Origin: Tuctoria greenei
Lineage: Eukaryota; Streptophyta; Magnoliopsida; Poales; Poaceae
Direction of reading: 5' to 3'
Assembly: GCA_036927565.1 (NCBI GenBank)
Contig: JAYESD010000001.1
Coordinates: forward strand, 73,551,751 to 73,615,750
Length of the DNA: 64,000 nucleotides
Below the pieces are notes generated by a model. The model was not told the origin of the DNA. It worked only from the letters and a program-made list of their open reading frames with translations, and did not search any database. The position numbers were made by a program, and so were the translations under genes. Below are positions 9,600 through 21,127 of this stretch, piece after piece; positions within the stretch are counted from its first letter, which is position 1, and every line of letters starts with the position of its first letter.

Positions 9600-12500
9600 T
9601 ATAACACCCAAAATTTTTGAAGAAGTAAATATGAGAAAAATAAAATTTTGAAGAATGCAAAAAAAAATTTTTCTTGGTAAATAAAATTCATATAAGGCAA
9701 TTGCATCATGTTGGGTTGATTTTGTGAAAATTTTGAAATTTAGATTCAATAGATATTCGGTTTAAAGATTCAAATCATAAAAGAAAAGAGAAAGAAAAGA
9801 GAAAAGAAAATGAAAAAGGAAAAGAAAAAGGAAAATTCACCCTGGGCTGAATTCCCCAGCCGGCCCAACTCCCCTCGCTTCCCCCGCGCCGGCCTGCGCT
9901 CCTTTCTCTCTCTACTACCCGGGTCTCGCGCGCCAGCCCACTCCCCCGTGCCTCCTCTCCCCTCTCCCCCGCTGACGGGTCGACCCCACCTGTCAGCGCT
10001 GTCTTCCTCGCTCCCGCGCCGCTCCCGTAACGCATGTGCACCATCACCGCGCTGCCCACTCACCCCCCCCCCCCCCTCAATGCCGGTCATCACCCCAAAT
10101 CAAATCACCCCGTCGTGCCCATGATGACCGCTGCCGTTTCCACACTGAAGCCCTATAAATACCTGCCAATTCCCCCTCCATTTCTTCACCTGACGCCCCA
10201 AACCCTAGCGTCGCCGAGCTCGGTAAAACCCATCATGTTCCCATCGATTCACTCAATTCCACTCCTCAAAAACTAGCCTAACGTCTTCGCCGTGTCCTCA
10301 GGATCTTGTCGAACATCTTCGTCGGGGGACTCAGGCTCTGCGTCGTCGACTTCGTCAGGCGCCGAGGAGCACCACCGCCGTCCACCGTCGCCGACCAACT
10401 TCCGTCCAATTTCCAGCCACGCGACCCCCACTGGTGAGACCCCCTTGCTCCTCCCTTCCTTATACACCATTCAAATGTGTCTTGTAGCCACTGTAGTGGG
10501 AGTTTGGTCATCGTCGACGAGAACGCCGCCGCGCATGCATCGCCACCGCCGCGCGCCGCCACCAGCGTCATTCGGGCGACGTGGCCCTCTGTTGCCCGTT
10601 CGTTTTGAATGGGCGGCCAAGATTAAAACATCCCGTACCTCTTCGGCCTTTTAAATCTGAGCCATCCATTTTAAATCCGACGGCCCAAGTTCAAATCCCT
10701 TTAGCCATTGGTAATTTTACAGTAGGCCCCCTGATCAAGTTTAGAAAACCCCTAGACAGTTTTAACTAATTGCATATTGGTCCAAAACTTTACAGAAATA
10801 GCACTGAGCTTTCTGGAAATTAGGAAAATACTGGATAATTAAATAAAAAGTGTTTTAAAGCCCCTGGAATATTATAAAATAGCAAATAAATTTTGGAAAA
10901 TTGTAGAATAATCCTTGGACTTAATAAAAATTGTTTTTAGCCTTTGGAATAGTTCTGATTTTGCAGAAAAGCCCCTGGAAATTCCAAAAATTAAATAAAA
11001 GTCCTTAGTTTATATAAAATAATTATAAAAAATGATTTAATTTTGTTTTAATTTATTTTCATTTCTGTATTATTTTTATTAATTCATTTAAATTACTGAA
11101 TTAATCATCGAATACATTTTAAGTGTATTTAATTCATAAAATTGATTTGCACATAGAAATAATTAACAATAATAGTGTAAAAATTGTAAAATGCACATTT
11201 TATGTTAAAAATCTATTTTAAGCATATTTTGAAGGATAAAATTTTCTAGAAAATAATAATAGGTTTCTAATAAATATAAAATGGTATTAAAAATGTTAAA
11301 AATATGTTTTACTCAATATACTTCATTTAACTCTAAAATTCTCAATAATTGGTATTATGCCTATAATTTAAATTAACCATAAAATCACTATTGCGCAGGA
11401 ATTTATGTTTATTTGAATTGTTTGCATTCTATATGTCCTTATTGTGTGTTATTATTTTATGCATCATCGTAAAATTAGAGTTAGGGCCAGAACTGACATT
11501 TAACCTTCAAGACCAGCAATTTCACGATGACCCCCAGGCTCAATTTGGAGGCAAGTTCCTTGACCATCTTGCACCCTTTTTGTTAAGTTTTAGTTAGTTG
11601 CATGCTAAATTAAAATATGGATCCTATGTTATGTTTCCCTAGATTTTCCAAAATATTCCTTATCGACATGGTTTGGTTGTTTTACTATTAAATTAGTTTA
11701 CGCTTAGCCATGTTGAATTCAAATATGATCTATTTATCTAAAAGATTACATTTGATGTATTATGATTCATGAATTGATGGCAATAATGGAATTTAGTAGA
11801 TAGGAATTCTATAGGGGGTTTTGTATGGATTGGTGCATGCGTGCACAAGACCTTGGTTTGGGACTTGAAACCTATCGAATTCTAAGGACCGATTTATGGA
11901 AGAAGTTGCTAAGAATTTTTTTGTCACCACAGAATTGTATATGGGACAACTTGGTTTAGTAATTTGGTCTCTCCCAATGTAGCATAGGTAATTGAACGGG
12001 CGGGGAATGGGCTCTACCTTGGGATTCGCATGGCTCAAGTGGGGGCTTCTCTTGGCGAAGGGAAAATAGACTCAAGGTGCCAGAGTGGTGAAACCTTAGA
12101 GTACCCATTGCAAGTCGGGAGAACCATCGGAAACACCTCGTAGTGATCTCCTGGCCACACACCTACGGAAGTGGGTAATGTGGTTAGCTACCACGAGCAT
12201 CAGGGAGGTTTACCTTAGTCTACCTGGCAACAGGGGATGAAATCCCGAACTGTGGGTAAAGGATACACACTTTGCGGAGTCTTGTCAAAATGTCTAGACA
12301 ACCGTGCTCACGGACACGAGCGGCTTGGAACCAAATTCATAATTAGCACATGGTTAAGTAATGGATGGTTTGGGTTTGGTCTTACCTAGATTAATTTTGG
12401 GATGTTGGTTGGGATTTCACCAAGATGTGAGTGCTTAATAACATTAAGAATAGGCTGTAGCTGCTATAGTGCTTTACCTATTATTTGCCTTCCTTGTTGC

Positions 12501-12877
12501 GAACTTCATGTCATAACTTCCCAACTTGCGAGTACCGTTGGTACTCAAACTTGTTAGTTGCATACTCCCCCCCCCCCCCCCCCCCGAGTCTACCAAGACG
12601 AAGAGGTGGAGAACCAGGATTTCTTCGGATACCCCGATGAGATGTTCTAGGCTGGCGCTCCCCCGTGCAATGCCTGTGCTTGGAGCTCTTTTACTTGTTT
12701 CTCCACTGCTTGTGTAATTTTCATTTAGACCTAGAAGTTCATTTATGTAATAAGGTGATGTACTCGAACATGGCATTATTTATGGTATTTCAGTTTCGTC
12801 TACACATATATGAGTTGAACTGATCCTGGCATACATGTGGAAAGCATCTGGTTGTCTTCTTTTTACCAGGTGTGACA
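9600..12877 (+). mobile_element. Solo LTR of a Ty3/gypsy element (chromovirus/Tekay-like), 3.3 kb
   Basis: It starts TATAACACCCAAAATTTTTG, the usual TGTAACACCCAAA start of this LTR type with the second base changed, and ends CCAGGTGTGACA. A perfect 5-bp duplication, GAAAT, flanks it on both sides. There is no primer-binding site, polypurine tract, gag or pol, so it is the product of recombination between two LTRs. The first third is a GC-rich block (about 9840-10620) with a TATA box; the middle is very AT-rich. C homopolymers at about 10063-10076 and 12567-12585 may be length-uncertain. ORFs inside it carry no recognisable domain. Confidence 0.85.
10154..10161 (+). promoter_or_regulatory. TATA box in the solo LTR
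   Basis: TATAAATA in GCCCTATAAATACC, followed by CAAACCCTAGCGTCGCC, a composition typical of a plant LTR transcription start. This suggests plus-strand transcription out of the solo LTR. Confidence 0.55.
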
Positions 12878-12882
12878 GAAAT
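12878..12882. repeat. Target-site duplication GAAAT (right) of the solo LTR
   Basis: Exact copy of 9595-9599, immediately after the terminal TGTGACA. Confidence 0.85.
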
Positions 12883-13590
12883 GTGAACAAAACAAATGGA
12901 GATTATTCTGCATTCTAGATTTGCGGGTTGCTATAACAAAAATCCTAGCTGTGGATGCTTAATATTGCCAGAATATCAAGGTTTATCAATAAACAAAGCT
13001 CCAAACTGTTGAACATCATAATTCAGTGGTGATCAACAATACAATGCATAGTTTGGCATTCCATGATTCACCTCAGATCATGCTAATCTAATATCTCAGA
13101 ACTGTTCTAGACATGCCAAGTTTCATCAGACACAAGGAAATAATCTCTGGGTTGACAAAATCCATATTAATGACTCGTTTGTACAGTTCTGAGGCGAAAG
13201 GTACTGCCATTCTTTGGTTTCCATCTTAGGTTATTAGTCATCAGTTACTCATTTTATTTGAAGGTTACTCCTGAATAATTACCAAAATGAAAAAAAATAT
13301 AAATTATAGTATCAAAAATCGCACTAGCTCTGCCTGTGGCGACCATATACCAGTATGACATGTGTTCCCCATGATCTAAATAAATCATTCACGGACACTA
13401 CCTTGGAGGAAACATAGTTTCAAATGCATCAATTCCAACAGTTTAACAGTTTCACATGCATTCGCTGGCAAGCATTGCACAGCCTCATCCTAGATGGAAA
13501 ATCAACTAATATTTGTCTCTAAACTACATTGCATAGTATGAGAATGTACTAGGTACCTTTACTCAGTAGATGTGGTGCGCAGGCAGTCGG
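12883..13590. other. No gene recognised
   Basis: AT-rich unique-looking sequence between the solo LTR and the repeat-rich left end of CACTA-1. No ORF, domain or repeat stands out. Removing the solo LTR joins it to the sequence before 9595. Confidence 0.4.
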
Positions 13591-13599
13591 GGTGAGGCG

Positions 13600-14000
13600 G
13601 ACTCCAAACGTATTATCACACGCGATTTCTAAAATCACCTGAAACGAAGAGCCTGTGATAATTTGCAATTTTACAGGCGGAAAAGTGAAACCGCCTATGA
13701 TAATGGTATTATCAGAGGCGGTTATTTACTTATGACTAGCTGCTTATGTAGACACATTATCACACGCAGGTCATACAGTATATATAACAGCCTATGATAA
13801 TAGTGTTATCACAGGCGGATCTTTACCTATGACAAGCCCCTGTAAAGACAATTTATAGCAGCCAGTTTGTACCATAATAGAAACCGCCTGTGATAATGCA
13901 GTTATCACAGGTTGTTCTTTACCTATTTCTAGCCGCCTGTGATAATATAATTTCATAGGCAGATCTAGCCATAGGTAAAGAACCGCCTGTGATAAAGTAT
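13600..14000. repeat. Subterminal palindromic repeats of CACTA-1
   Basis: At least four imperfect palindromes combine AACCGCCTGTGATAAT with ATTATCACAGGCGG, at about 13690-13725, 13790-13820, 13885-13915 and 13930-13995. In CACTA elements, arrays of short subterminal motifs in both orientations bind the element's own protein. The motif resembles, but does not equal, that at the right end. Confidence 0.75.
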
Positions 14001-14191
14001 ACCCTATGCAGTATTACCAGCTATTATTTCTAATGTCTAGGTCAACTTAATATAATCCCAGAAGTCAACAATATAATCACATAAGTAAACAATATAATCA
14101 CAGAAGACATCTCACAGAAGTCAATTTCACTGAAACAATATACATATGTACAAGTTACACATACAAGTCATCTCATAGTTTACAAGTTTCA

Positions 14192-15494
14192 CTAAAAACT
14201 GTTTCTATTGTCATAGTCGCAAAGTTCTAGCACATTAGCTATTACACCAGCCACATCATAGAACACCCCTCTTTTGTGCAAAATTTCGCGATGCATGAAT
14301 TGACACAGTTCACTGACAATCTTGTCGGCTCCTCCACTAGGCATACTTCTAGAAATCAGCCATTCTTGGTTCACATTCATCGTATGCTGCAATAAAAACA
14401 TAACAAGGTTTAGAATGTGTTTGTTTGCACAATCTCAAAGTATAGATCAAAGTTAGTATACAGGAATTTACATGGTATTTTTGGAGTTGTTGTACTATGA
14501 GAAATTGAATTTTGAAGTTGGAATCAAAATCTGAAAATAATATTTCTGGTATTATTGAACAGCAGAGAATATAAGTACTAAAATACGCTAGTTACAATGA
14601 AAATGAAACTCAAAAGTAAGAAAATAAGATATTGACATTAAAGATAACTTACATCCTCACGATTCACTCTATATTCACTAGCGGTGCGAAGAAGCTCGCA
14701 TACATAATACCCGAATAAGAAGCTCCCAACTGGCTGCTTGGGACAAGGATAATATGTTTTAATGTCTAATGCATCCGTATTAAGAGGTCTCTGACCGCCA
14801 AGCTATTTCGCGTAAAACCGCCAAGCGTTGTAATAAAAGAAATGTCAGATAAAACCCGTCAACACATTCTAAATGTGTGTAAATTAAATGTATTGTATAA
14901 ACATACAGTTTCAAAATGGAAAGGAAATCTTTGTAACGATCTGGTGGCTAATCATCCAAGTCCAAGATTGTTGCCAAACCCTACGTTGGCTTCATGAAGA
15001 TCATTATGTAGTATTTACTGCACACGTACAAGCACATGTGTTAAGTTAACATTAGCAATAATTGCTATTTCAATGTCATGTGTCGAACTTACTTGAAGTG
15101 GTATGGAGCCATTACGATGTCCTTGCTATCTCTGACAAAGTTAAACATGGCATATCCTATCTAAGCTGCAACTTATATCCTTTTATCCTTATTTTGTTTT
15201 GCGATTGATTTATCAGATTCTTTTTTTTCATGTGCTTGTACTGTTCTTAGTCTCGATCCACCTTATTGTCGAATAGCATCTTTGCAGTCCGTGTAAGGTC
15301 AAGGATACCTGTCTTGCGTTTCATCTTTTTATTATCTATGTATTGCATTCTAATGAAGAAGTACATAATTGTTATAATCTCATGAAATGTATATGCGTGT
15401 AGTAAGAAAAGTAAATACAAAATATTAGAGGCACTTACAAGCACCATATGAGTAGCATATTGATTTTGAGCATGCCTCGATGGAAAAGGGTATA
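14192..15494 (-). pseudogene. CACTA-1 second ORF, C-terminal part: Ulp1-like (C48) cysteine protease domain
   Basis: Minus-strand exon-like blocks follow the end of the chromovirus. 15494-15436: YTLFHRGMLKINMLL, then a GTAAGT donor. About 15345-15250: KRKTGILDLTRTAKMLF. About 15170-15098: AMFNFVRDSKDIVMAPYHFK, then GTAAG. About 15016-14888: ATILDLDD*PPDRYKDFL-like text carrying the Asp region. About 14790-14650: KTYYPCPKQPVGSFLFGYYV followed by CELLRTASEYRVNRED. 14397-14192: MNVNQEWLISRSMPSGGADK to the stop. In Ulp1 proteases a Cys precedes the GYYVCE block; here that position is Phe, so a protease would be inactive. Several in-frame stops occur. Ulp1-like domains are known in plant transposons; their role there is unclear. 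Confidence 0.7.
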
Positions 15495-15495
15495 T

Positions 15496-15500
15496 AGATC
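15496..15500. repeat. Target-site duplication AGATC (left) of chromovirus B
   Basis: AGATC (TAGATC at 15495-15500) precedes the LTR and recurs at 40098-40102. Collapsing the two restores the CACTA-1 reading frame. Confidence 0.75.
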
Positions 15501-16291
15501 ATGTAAAATCCCAAACTTTTGGAAGCTTTTGTCTCCTATGTATGGCACGCAAAATAATAGCTTTAAACATGTACATTGAAGACTAAGGTCATATGAGAGC
15601 CAATAAATTCTTATGGACATGAGTAAAAATGTTAATGTGAAGCTCTAGTTAGAACCTAGAATTCCTTTTGGATTCAGCTAAGCTCAAATTTCCAAAGGTC
15701 CTGAATTTTAAATTCAAACACCTGAAAATATGTGCTTTGATCACAAGGGAAAATCAAAAGAAATAAAACAAACATGTGTGGATAAAAGTATATATGCAAA
15801 TGTACAAAATATTCAAATCAATGATCAAGGTACAAAAACATATTCTCCATTTGATCAGGTTAGGCAATTAAAAGCATAGGACAATATATACATTAATATT
15901 GGGGGGAAGAATTAAATGACATGCATATAGATTATAAATAGCAATTTGAATCTAATTCAAATTTCAAATTGGCCAATTCGGATATTCAAATTTGTCAAAC
16001 CATTCAAATATAACAGGACCAATTCTCTTCTTAATTTGGAGTCCTTATCACATCTAGGCTTGGGTAGCAAAAAGAAATAAAAGAATGGAGGGGATAAGAG
16101 CAGAGTGGGGCCCACTAGGCAGGGGTATTCGATTTTGCTTCTGCAGCAGTGCCTCCGCTCGAGCGGCTGCACGCGCGCGCGCCAGAGGAGGCGGCAAGCA
16201 ACTCTCCAACGCGACCTCCAGCCCGATGGTCTCCGCGTGCATGCGCGCCAAGGCGGTCCACGACGCCACCTGCCCCGCTCTGACGGTCGCT

Positions 16292-16299
16292 TATAAAAG
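16292..16299 (+). promoter_or_regulatory. TATA box in the chromovirus B 5' LTR
   Basis: TATAAAAG in GCTTATAAAAGGGGACC. The same element (TATAAAAG) is kept at 36775-36782 in the 3' LTR. It is followed by a GC-rich leader with a plausible splice donor (CAGGGTGAGTAT near 16525). Confidence 0.65.
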
Positions 16300-18308
16300 G
16301 GGACCAAGCGCTCACTATTCTTTCTACTCCCGCATCGCTCCACTCGGCCGCCCAAATCACAGCCGCCCCGTCTCAAGCAAAGCCGCGGTTTGGTGCATGC
16401 CCCTCCACTCGCGGTATCCCTGAACCGAGGCTGTCACCGGACCTAGCCTCCTAGAGGGAATCGCGGTTTTTCCTTCCGGCGCGCCGTCGACCTACCTCTA
16501 TTCCAACGTGAAGCTCTTCCTCCAGGGTGAGTATCTTCACAATTCCAGCCGCCCCCAGCTTCTAAACTTGCGTGCGCTCCTTCCTGAGGCATTAGCTAGC
16601 CTTTTCCCCACTCCGGCTAGCCGTGATTTCAATTCTCGCCACCGCCTAGAGTCTGCTCCATGGTGCCCCCGTTCTCTGGCCGATTTCAATTCGATTGGAG
16701 TGTTTTCCAAAGATCAGGGCATCACCACGAAGCTTCCAGAGCAAGGAACAGCCTTTCCCATGCCTTGTACACCGAGAACACCGTCGCCGATCGTCGAGTT
16801 CTGCCGGTCGCCGGTGTAGGCAGTTTTCCGGGCCGTTTCAGTCCAAACCGAGGCCACCATTGAATTCCTGAGGGTCGAAAACCCCCGGGTGGCAAGTTCC
16901 AGCCTCGGGGAAGCTAGCTCGACGTGCTCCGGCGAGTCGCTGGCCGGTCCCCAGCCAATGCGCCGCCACTGGCCACCGGAGTCGGGGGGAAGAAGAAGAC
17001 ATCCCCCTAGGATTTTCTGTGGTGCCGGGATTCCATGTCACAACGCAATAAAACCCTGTGGCCCCGGTGTGGCATCGGCTGGGTGGGAAATTTAGAGGCC
17101 ACGTGTCAGTTGATTAAAGGGCTTATCCTTTTCCATTCAAAAAGAATTCCATAAAAATGCCTGAATTTTGAAATGCTATAACTTTGGCTAGGATGCTCCA
17201 AATTAGATGAAACAAATTTTTTCATTCTCCTTAGGATCTGTACTTTCCAGTGGTACATCTCAATCTCAATGAGCAGCCATAGAAAATATTCTATAAATCA
17301 ATTAGTATAATACATTGTGGAAAATATAGAAAATAGGATTCTATTCAGATAATTCTGGAAATTTACCCAACGAATCATTTTGTTATGTAGAAGCTCCAGA
17401 AATAGTTTCAAGCATAAAAAAGTTGTTTAAGAGGGTTTAATTAAATGTCTTTCCCTAAGTTAATTATAATTCCTGAAAATAACAAATTAAATCCAGAAAT
17501 TCATAAGGACTTGTAAATTCAATATCTTCCTGTAGGTGGCTTGAAAAATTGTGAAACCAATTCTGGCAGCTTCCTTTTGATCAATACTATCTAGATGTGC
17601 CATTTATGGACATGAAAAAACCTCAGGTTTTATCTAAAAATTCCTAAATGATGAAAGTTTGATAGAATTTTGTAGATCATTTTCTCCTATCAAATTCTCT
17701 GAACTCTTTATGAGAATTTCTTCATCACATCTGTATACCAGATTTAAATTATCAGAGCCAATAGAACTCATCTACATAATGATTAATTCTGTATAGTTTC
17801 CTAATATCCATGACTATATAGAAATTTCTTATGTACCTTCTTATAATATGAAGTAATATAAAATTAACCTACCCAAATCCAATTTAATAACTAACAGTAC
17901 ACCTTTTTCATTCTTGATTTACAAACATACTATCTTTATGAGTATGTCAGTGTATAAGGGTGCGTATTCATTAGTTGAGTTATTAAAGTATATTGTGTGT
18001 TATATGCATATTCATTGCGATAGATGCCGTGACGAAAAGAAGTCAAAGAGGACCTGTTCGTAAAGCATCAAGCCATTGACCCTTGACATTTAATTGAGTC
18101 GCAAACAAGGCAAGCCCCGGTTTGCATTTAAAAGCTTTATAGAGTTTTGCAGTATTTCTCACATTACATCTTAAGTTTCATATGTGCATTACGTATAAGG
18201 TGATTGATACTCTACTTCCATGACCACAAATACCAGGGGTTTGGTTGGAACGGGTTACAGTTTGACCTGTAGTAACTGCTTCGCTAATGTATAGGAAATT
18301 CGGTAGAA

Positions 18309-18411
18309 GTCGAGTAATTGGAATCTACTCGCGAGAAGGTCACATTTTATTGACCACAAGTCAAGTAGTTTATTCTAGTTGCGAGAGGAGTCGAGTAGGG
18401 GAATCTACTCG
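18309..18411. repeat. Three short hairpin repeats in the chromovirus B LTR (CGAGTA...TACTCG)
   Basis: Three successive units have the form TCGAGTA-N6-TTCTACTCGCGAG, with the middle one degenerate. Each can fold on itself. The same triplet is retained in the 3' LTR at 38794-38900. Confidence 0.6.
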
Positions 18412-19394
18412 CGTGATGTTACCAAAATGTTCACTCTTAATAATTGGAGATGTGGACGGAGATGTTCCTGTAGGACGGGACGCACAAGGTTGTCTGATCC
18501 CGGATGAGGGGGACAATGCTTGCGACCACATTTGGGTCTGGGCCGGTAAGGGTAAGGCAAATGTGGAGGTTGGTTGTAGCCCCGTCTGTGTCGGTTAAGG
18601 ACTGTCTCGTGTGCGGCCCTGTTGAGGAAGTTTGAACTGTATCGGTTAGATAATGGATTAATGGGGTCCGTTAAACTGATGTAACTCGGGCACCCTCGTG
18701 TCAAAACTTATACCGCCGTTCTTCGGGGGAAGATGATCATAAGGTGGAACCTCTAAGGAGCAACTTCGACGTGCTCGGTTAGGGACCTTACTTTTGGGAC
18801 GGTAGAACTGGTTCGACACCGGAATGATAGGTGAAAGGTGGCCACATACGATGTGGGAGTGGAGTACAGTGAAAGGTACTTCCGAGCGGGCATATGTGTC
18901 GTGTATTCCGGGTGTGTCCTGATTGCAATCACCGTCCCTCGCGGTAATGGAGTACCACTTGTTCACTGAGTTGTGACATAGTAAATAAGAGTAATGGAAT
19001 GATGATAAATATTGCTAATCTGCTTAATCATTGTATTGCAACCTTGTTTGGCTTAGAGATAGTATAATTAAAAGTTTACAATTTCCCCATACTTTAGCTG
19101 TAATTGCATTATGTGCTTTGGGCATGTCATATCATCGGCAAAGCGTTTCTTGTTTGATTGTGGAGTCTATGATGTGTTGTGCCTGAAGAATGTCATTTGC
19201 TACTTAAAATATGAATATAAGGATCCAATTGTAGGCGAGTGCTTTATGCTATTCCTTACCTATGCTTAGTACTTACCCCTGCATATGTCTAGTGAGACGG
19301 TTAAGTCTTGCTGAGCCTTATGCTCACGTTTGTGCTTTAACGATTTTTGTAGGTATTTGTTTTATTTCTGCTGTTCAGGTTGTACATGAGACTC

Positions 19395-19399
19395 GAGGT
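19395..19399. repeat. Target-site duplication GAGGT (left) of Sirevirus B
   Basis: GAGGT is repeated exactly at 29380-29384. The uninterrupted target ACTCGAGGTATCGAG is seen in the 3' LTR of the host element at about 39801-39815. Confidence 0.93.
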
Positions 19400-20760
19400 T
19401 GTAAGGATCGAAATGCCCAAGAGGGGGGGTGAATTGGGCTTTCTTTCAAATTTTAAAGCAATTAAAAACGAACTACTTAAGCCCAATTCCCAATGCGGTT
19501 CTAACTATGCAATCAACGTAGATATAACTTGTGAAGTAAAGATTGATAATGTAAAGAGAGGGAGAGAAATGCAAATGCTAGGGGACACGAAGGTTTATCC
19601 CGTGGTTCGGCAAGATCGCAAGGATCTTCCTACGTCCACGTTGTGGAACCCACCGAAGGGTTTTGCCACTTCCAATGTCACCGAGACAATAGAGTCTTCA
19701 CTAATCTTCTCCGTTCGCCATCTCCGGCAAGGTGGAGCTCAAGCCTTGTACAACCTTCGATGTTCCGCGCTTCCACACACACCTTGGCAAGCTCTGGAAC
19801 GATCTTCTTCAACTTCTCACTAGCCTAGAGAGTTCAATCACAAAGAAAGAACGCACACAAGCTTCTATCTAGCCTATTACAAATGATCTAAATGTGTGGA
19901 AATGTATGCTCAATAGTCTTGAATGCTCTTGGATGTATAGTTGGCTTCAGGTGATCAAGACACTTCGGAATGACAGGGTTAGAGGGGTTTTATAGCCAGC
20001 TTAACTGAAATAGCCGTTGGAAAAGTAGGCTGACAGAACTTTACTGTGAACACCAGATGATCCGATGTCTCCCCTCTAGTTATCATCGGTGTAATTACTT
20101 TGGCTGACGTCATTGTGTTAGATATTACCGTTATTAGACCGATGTTGCCCCCTGACTTCTCATCGGATGATCCAGTGGCTCTTCCTCCAGAATCTGCTTG
20201 ATCTTGATGCTTACTGGAGTGATCAACCGATGTGTGTAAGTCTGCACATCGGATGATCCGGTGTTTCACTTGGTCCAATTGTACTGCAAACTGTACTGAT
20301 GCACCAATGTTGTTGAGCCCTTCACATCGGATGATCCGGTGGGTTCATTTGTCTGAGGTCTTTTTCTTCAGTTGAATCAACTCAACCGATGTGTTCATTT
20401 TGGAAATCATCGGTTGATCCGGTGAGTTGATTTTGTTTGCTACGAGTTGTTTTGAGTGAATCTTTTGTGTCTTGCTCGAATGACCTCTTAGACATTTGTT
20501 CCACAAGGTCTCTGATGATTCTTAAGCATTGTATGTTGTCAATTTTTGATTGAGTGACTTAGACATAGAGCCTTCACATCTTGTCTTTATCTCATGAATT
20601 TGATCTCGTAAGTTGAGTATCTATGGGTCTCCAATGACATGTTCATTTCATTTTATTGAGTGTTTATGGGGACCTTGCATTCACAAATTCATTACTAAAG
20701 TTCAATGGTTGTAATTAATCACCAAAACCGTACTACATGAGGGGGGCCTAGATGCTTTCA
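19400..20760 (-). repeat. 3' LTR of Sirevirus B (left copy)
   Basis: On the plus strand it runs from TGTAAGGATCGAAATGCCC to GATGCTTTCA, so on the element strand it begins TGAAAGCATCTAGG and ends CGATCCTTACA. Length is 1361 bp, against 1358 bp for the partner at 28022. It carries about five copies of a CATCGGATGATCCGGTG-type palindromic motif (20050-20425). Confidence 0.93.
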
Positions 20761-20774
20761 ATCTCCCCCTTTTT
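20761..20774 (-). other. Polypurine tract of Sirevirus B
   Basis: ATCTCCCCCTTTTT on the plus strand (AAAAAGGGGGAGAT on the element strand) abuts the LTR start TGAAAG. Confidence 0.8.
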
Positions 20775-21127
20775 GGTGATTGATGACAACACAATAATCA
20801 AAGCGCAATAGTAATGAATTTGATAGAATGAACCTTAAAAGAATATGCAATGAATACAGGGTGTCACACTTGAAGCTTTAAACATCAATTAATAACACAA
20901 GTGTGAATTCAAAGAGATCATAATCATAGATAAACATCAAATGAGTTCAAATGATTAACAACTCATGGAAATAGGTTCATTACACACCAAATGTAGCAAA
21001 TACGCAAATACAATAAAGATAAGCAAAGATAAGCTGGACTCGACTCCCCCTTACACTAGGACTCCCCCTGACACCTCTAACTCTTCTCCCCCTTTGGCAT
21101 CAAAGCACCAAAAAGGGATCCGAGAGC

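Larger units (their letters stand above)
15501..19399 (+). repeat. 5' LTR of chromovirus B, first segment
   Basis: It starts ATGTAAAATCCCAAACTTTT and aligns throughout with 35992-39811. The promoter and leader region (16085-17090) is GC-rich; the rest is AT-rich. It is interrupted at GAGGT (19395-19399) by Sirevirus B. It holds about 75 bp at 18870-18950 that are deleted from the 3' LTR near 39359. Confidence 0.9.

Noticed and set aside
10292..10654. GC-rich ORFs on both strands at 9.8-10.7 kb that could pass for a host gene
   Set aside because: They lie fully inside the solo LTR bounded by GAAAT duplications; composition (Ser/Pro/Arg runs) reflects GC-rich leader sequence.
13385..13400. CACTACC word near 13393 as the CACTA-1 terminus
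   Set aside because: No matching inverted copy at the other end and no 3-bp duplication could be found; too short to count.
90..15494. A SUMO-linked system made of the SCE1 relic and the Ulp1-like domain
   Set aside because: The two lie in unrelated units (host gene relic versus CACTA element) and both are broken; coincidence is the simplest reading.
18287..18598. 103-residue ORF (and its copy at 38765-39082)
   Set aside because: Present in both LTRs of chromovirus B, crosses hairpin repeats, no family match; non-coding LTR sequence.
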